DNA of 9,373 nt. It comes from Chloroflexota bacterium. Lineage in GTDB: Bacteria; Chloroflexota; Dormibacteria; Dormibacterales; Dormibacteraceae. The DNA lies in assembly GCA_005880175.1 (NCBI GenBank), contig VBJR01000062.1, forward strand, positions 14,053-23,425, written 5' to 3'. Numbering within the stretch: the stretch's first letter is position 1; every line of letters starts with the position of its first letter. Below the pieces are notes generated by a model. It was not told the origin of the DNA. It was given only the letters and a program-made list of their open reading frames with translations, and did no database searches. Position numbers and translations under genes: made by a program. Positions 6,875 through 9,373 of this stretch are shown piece by piece.

Positions 6875-7646
6875 GGAGACGGTGACCTGCGTGCACGGGT
6901 TCAGCCAGCACGGCGACAGCTGGGACGAGCTGCGGTCGCTGGTGCCCGCGGGCCGCCGCTGGCTGACGCCGGACGTCCGCGCCACCACCCTGGCCGAGGC
7001 GGAGGCCGGGCTGCTGGGCCTGTGGGCGCGCGAGGGCGTCGAGCGCACCGACCTCGTCGGCTACTCGCAGGGCGGCCGGATCGCGCTGTACGTGGCGGCC
7101 GGCCACCCGGACCGGGTGCGCACGCTGACCACGATCGGCGCGCACGCCGGGTTCGAGCAGGACCGCGCCGCGCGCCTGGAGGCGGACCGGGCGCTGGCCG
7201 GCCGGATCGAGCGCGAGGGCGTCGACTGGTTCGCCGCGTACTGGGCGGGGCTGCCGCTGTTCGCCGGCCTGGCCCGGCGCGGCCCGGCCTTCCTGGAGCG
7301 GCTCGATGCCGGCCGCCGGCGCAACGACCCGGCGCTGTTGGCCGCCCAGCTGCGCGGGCTGGGCGCCGGCGCGGTCGAGCCGTTCTGGGACCGGCTGCCG
7401 CGGATCGACGCGCCGGCGCTCGTGCTGGCCGGCGCCCGGGACGAGCGGTACGTGGCGTTCGCCCACCGGCTCGCGGCCGCGCTGCCCCGGGCCCGGGTCG
7501 CGCTGGTGGCGGACGCCGGCCACGCCGCGCACCTGGAGCAGCCGATGGCCGTGGCGGCCCTGCTGGCGGGTCACCTGGGCCTCACAGCAGCAGACCCAGC
7601 GTCCACAGCAGCGCCCACCACACCTCGAGCACGGCCGTCCGCCTGA
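6873..7646 (+). CDS. menH: SHCHC synthase / alpha/beta hydrolase of menaquinone pathway
   Basis: Probable MenH, eliminating pyruvate from SEPHCHC to give SHCHC. It has 257 residues. The start ATG 6873 is forced: an in-frame stop at 6861-6863 lies just upstream and VHGFSQHGDSW begins at residue 7. Alpha/beta hydrolase features are complete: oxyanion-loop HGF (8-10), nucleophile Ser65 in VGYSQGGR, Asp190 in LAGARDERY and His217 in DAGHAAHLEQP. The Gln after Ser and the Gly-Gly-Arg that follow are typical of MenH rather than generic esterases. Residues after about 237 (Ala/Pro/Thr-rich) lie beyond the fold and are encoded over the antisense 3' end of menA, so the tail may be a late extension. 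The gene sits alone on the + strand between menD and menA. A different hydrolase role cannot be excluded by sequence, but position in the cluster supports MenH. Confidence 0.9.
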   Translation: METVTCVHGFSQHGDSWDELRSLVPAGRRWLTPDVRATTLAEAEAGLLGLWAREGVERTDLVGYSQGGRIALYVAAGHPDRVRTLTTIGAHAGFEQDRAARLEADRALAGRIEREGVDWFAAYWAGLPLFAGLARRGPAFLERLDAGRRRNDPALLAAQLRGLGAGAVEPFWDRLPRIDAPALVLAGARDERYVAFAHRLAAALPRARVALVADAGHAAHLEQPMAVAALLAGHLGLTAADPASTAAPTTPRARPSA

Positions 7647-8508
7647 GCGCGCGCACCAGGACGGGCGGTTCCCGCGAGGCGGTGGCCCGGGTGACGACGA
7701 ACGCCGCCGGCGCGGTCAGGAGCGGCAGCAGCGCCCAGGCGGACGCCCAGCGCAGCGCCACGACCACGACCGGCACCAGCAGGGCGCCGGCCAGGAACGC
7801 CACGATCAGCGCCCGCGTGGCCGGCCGGCCCACGCGGACGGCGAGCGTGCGCTTGCCGGCCTCGGCGTCCGTTGCGATGTCGCGCAGGTTGTTGATCGCG
7901 AGGATGGCGCAGGCGAGGAAGCCCGTCGCGCAGCCGGCCGCCCAGGCGGCGGGCGGCACCCGGAGCTCGTGGACGTACGTGGTGCCGGCGGTCGCCAGCA
8001 GGCCGAAGAACACGAAGACGAACACCTCGCCCAGGCCCTCGTAGCCGTAGGGCCGGGGGCCGCCGGTGTAGAGCCAGCCGGCGGCGACGGCCAGCGCCCC
8101 GAAGAGGACCAGGACCCAGCTCGTGGCGAGCGCCACGGCGACGCCGATGACGGCCGCCACGCCGAACGCGGCGATGGCCGCCAGGCGCACGTGCTCGGGG
8201 GCGACGACGCCGGACGAGGCGGCCCGGAGCGGGCCCACGCGCCTGCGGTCCGCGCCCCGCACGTGGTCGGAGTAGTCGTTCGCGTAGTTGGTGCCGACCT
8301 GGATCGCCAGCGCGACGACGAGGGCGCCCAGGCCGGGCAGCGCGCGCACCGCGCCGTCGTGGACGGCGACGGCCGTGCCGGCGAGCACGGCCGAGACGGC
8401 AGCGGCCAGCGTGGCCGGCCGGGCGGCCAGCCACCAGACGCGCGCCGGGCTAGGGCCGCCTGGGGAAGCGGGCGAAGTCCGGCTTGCGCTTCTGGACGTA
8501 GGCGTCAC
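7582..8508 (-). CDS. menA: 1,4-dihydroxy-2-naphthoate polyprenyltransferase (UbiA family)
   Basis: Integral membrane enzyme that attaches the polyprenyl chain to DHNA, giving demethylmenaquinone. It has 308 residues from GTG 8508, normal for MenA. Two Asp-rich motifs that bind Mg-prenyl diphosphate are visible: [14 protein letters not shown] (74-87) and [16 protein letters not shown] (206-221). About eight or nine hydrophobic segments lie between and around them, for example 34-50, 57-72, 108-127, 130-146, 161-176, 188-205 and 233-252. The first 22 residues are Ser/Pro-rich and polar because they are encoded over the end of menB (59-bp overlap); no later ATG, GTG or TTG precedes the conserved [13 protein letters not shown], so the overlap appears genuine and implies coupling to menB. 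The 3' end overlaps menH by 65 bp in antisense. Confidence 0.95.
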   Translation of the reverse strand: MTPTSRSASRTSPASPGGPSPARVWWLAARPATLAAAVSAVLAGTAVAVHDGAVRALPGLGALVVALAIQVGTNYANDYSDHVRGADRRRVGPLRAASSGVVAPEHVRLAAIAAFGVAAVIGVAVALATSWVLVLFGALAVAAGWLYTGGPRPYGYEGLGEVFVFVFFGLLATAGTTYVHELRVPPAAWAAGCATGFLACAILAINNLRDIATDAEAGKRTLAVRVGRPATRALIVAFLAGALLVPVVVVALRWASAWALLPLLTAPAAFVVTRATASREPPVLVRALRRTAVLEVWWALLWTLGLLL

Positions 8509-9265
8509 GGCCCTCCTGGGCCTCCTCGCTCAGGTAGTACAGCAGCGTCGCGTCGCCGGCCAGCTGCTGGATGCCGGCCAGGCCGTCGTCGGCCGCGTTC
8601 ATCCCGCCCTTGATCATCCGCAGCGCCAGCGGGCTGTGCTCGAGCATCTTGCGCGCCCAGGCGACCGTCTCCTCCTCCAGCCGCGCCAGCGGGACCACCC
8701 TGTTGACCAGGCCCATGTCCAGCGCCTGCTGGGCGTCGTACTGCTCGCACAGGAACCAGATCTCGCGCGCCTTCTTCTGGCCGACGATCCGGGCCAGCAG
8801 GCCCGAGCCGTAGCCGCCGTCGAAGCTGCCCACGCGGGGGCCGGTCTGCCCGAACCGGGCGTTGTCGGCCGCGATCGTGATGTCGCACACCACGTGCAGC
8901 ACGTGGCCGCCGCCGATGGCATAGCCGGCCACCATCGCGATCACCGGCTTCGGCGTGCGCCGGATCTGCACCTGGAGGTCGAGGACGTTGAGCCGGCCGA
9001 CGCCGTGGTCGTCGCGGTAGCCGTCGTCGCCCCGGACGCGCTGGTCGCCGCCGGAGCAGAACGCCTGGTCGCCCGCCCCGGTCAGGATGATCACGCCGAC
9101 CTCCGGGTCGTCACGGGCGACGTTGAACGCGTCGGTCAGCTCGAACAGCGTCTTCGGCCGGAACGCGTTGCGAACCTCGGGCCGGTTGATCGTGATCTTG
9201 GCGATGCCGCCGGCCGTGTCGTACCAGATGTCCTCGTACTCGCCGGATCGCTGCCAATCGATCAA
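8450..9265 (-). CDS. menB: 1,4-dihydroxy-2-naphthoyl-CoA synthase (crotonase family)
   Basis: Closes the second ring by Dieckmann-type condensation of o-succinylbenzoyl-CoA to DHNA-CoA. The TTG at 9265 is preferred (271 residues): AGGAG lies 7 bases upstream and the protein then begins [12 protein letters not shown], as MenB proteins usually do. The ATG at 9304 would add 13 unlikely residues. Motifs: [16 protein letters not shown] (70-75, CoA/oxyanion region); Tyr83 in [25 protein letters not shown], with Ser147 and Asp149 at the expected catalytic positions; [12 protein letters not shown]; and the C-terminal [18 protein letters not shown]. The Gly in QTGP is the pattern of bicarbonate-dependent type I enzymes such as E. 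coli MenB, rather than the Asp of M. tuberculosis MenB. It leads a unit with menA, which overlaps by 59 bp, and faces a probable menE. Confidence 0.96.
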   Translation of the reverse strand: MIDWQRSGEYEDIWYDTAGGIAKITINRPEVRNAFRPKTLFELTDAFNVARDDPEVGVIILTGAGDQAFCSGGDQRVRGDDGYRDDHGVGRLNVLDLQVQIRRTPKPVIAMVAGYAIGGGHVLHVVCDITIAADNARFGQTGPRVGSFDGGYGSGLLARIVGQKKAREIWFLCEQYDAQQALDMGLVNRVVPLARLEEETVAWARKMLEHSPLALRMIKGGMNAADDGLAGIQQLAGDATLLYYLSEEAQEGRDAYVQKRKPDFARFPRRP

Positions 9266-9302
9266 GTTATCACTCCTAGAGCAGTCACTAGTATGGTTAC
9301 CC
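9266..9302. promoter_or_regulatory. Divergent menB / menE promoter region
   Basis: This 37-bp gap is strikingly AT-rich for this DNA. On the + strand, TTATCA (9267-9272), 16 bases, then TAGTAT (9289-9294) resemble -35 and -10 boxes; the -10 ends 8 bases before ATG 9303, implying a leaderless menE message. On the - strand, CATACT (9296-9291) is a possible -10, and AGGAG (9277-9273) is a clear ribosome binding site 7 bases before the menB TTG. The gap also holds AGTGACTGCTC (- strand, 9289-9279), nearly matching a site upstream of merR. Confidence 0.6.
9273..9277 (-). promoter_or_regulatory. Ribosome binding site deciding the menB TTG start
   Basis: AGGAG on the - strand is followed by 7 bases (TGATAAC) and then TTG at 9265. 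This spacing is ideal and argues against the upstream ATG at 9304, which has no such site and would put this sequence inside the coding region. Confidence 0.65.
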
Positions 9303-9373
9303 ATGGTAGCCGATCCGCTGCGCGACCTGGCCCGCCGGCACGGCCCTCGCCGCGCGGTCTCGGACCGCTCGGC
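9303..9373 (+). CDS. menE: Probable o-succinylbenzoate-CoA ligase, N-terminal fragment cut by window end
   Basis: Only 23 codons are visible, starting [20 protein letters not shown] at ATG 9303. The pattern DPLRxLAxRxGPxxAV is typical of the extreme N-terminus of AMP-forming acyl-CoA ligases, and the frame stays open to the window end with the local codon bias. MenE activates o-succinylbenzoate with ATP and CoA to make the MenB substrate, so divergence from menB and the otherwise missing step support the call. The assignment is mainly contextual; menC or another gene is possible. A -10-like TAGTAT 8 bases upstream suggests leaderless expression. Confidence 0.5.
   Translation, partial: MVADPLRDLARRHGPRRAVSDRS

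Noticed and set aside
6875..7048. 58-residue N-terminal extension of menD
   Set aside because: Ser/Arg/Pro-rich, lies antisense to conserved menH codons, and the ATG at 6874 already gives the E. coli-like N-terminus.
5195..8044. 949-codon + strand open frame opposite menD and across menH
   Set aside because: Low-complexity Arg/Gly/Gln-rich shadow of menD on the other strand and out of frame with menH; no domain signals.
1..9373. CRISPR arrays, insertion sequences, tRNA or rRNA genes, phage-defence genes
   Set aside because: No repeat-spacer pattern, transposase motif, cloverleaf or rRNA-like stretch was seen. Nearly every base is explained by the protein genes listed.

Overview
The DNA is very GC-rich with strong third-position G/C bias, GTG and TTG starts, and candidate TAnnnT -10 boxes a few bases upstream of start codons. 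This suggests a high-GC, Actinobacteria-like bacterium (Thermoleophilia-type or a related deep-branching lineage); the phylum cannot be fixed from the window alone. Most of the window is a menaquinone (vitamin K2) biosynthesis cluster.

Region by region: 1-1959 holds two envelope genes on the + strand, the 3' part of a lytic transglycosylase and an HtrA-type lipoprotein serine protease. A short GC hairpin (1964-1981) and a candidate leaderless promoter (1988-1993) separate them from the next unit. From 2002 to 5148 (+) come a MerR-family regulator, the isochorismate synthase gene menF (start overlapping the merR stop as GTGA) and a class I SAM-dependent methyltransferase of unknown substrate. 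Both merR and menF are interrupted by frame changes that also seem to remove conserved sequence. From 5141 to 9373 the genes alternate in strand: menD (-), menH (+), menA (-), menB (-), and the first 71 bases of a probable menE (+).

Together menF, menD, menH, menA and menB cover chorismate to isochorismate, SEPHCHC, SHCHC, and later DHNA-CoA and prenylation of DHNA. MenC is not seen, MenE is only a partial candidate, and there is no clear UbiE/MenG quinone methyltransferase.

The packing is very tight. The menD and menH start codons overlap on opposite strands inside one CCATGG palindrome. menH and menA overlap tail to tail by 65 bp, menB and menA overlap by 59 bp, and the methyltransferase and menD overlap by 8 bp. 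Because menH is embedded on the opposite strand between menA and menD, a menB-menA-menD transcript would run antisense through menH, a possible noncontiguous operon. The only relatively AT-rich spot is the 37-bp menB/menE divergent gap, which carries promoter-like elements for both directions and a short motif (AGTGACTRCTC) also found just upstream of merR. That motif is a candidate operator linking the regulator to the pathway. No RNA genes, mobile elements or CRISPR arrays were seen, and no gene-free stretch exceeds 60 bases.
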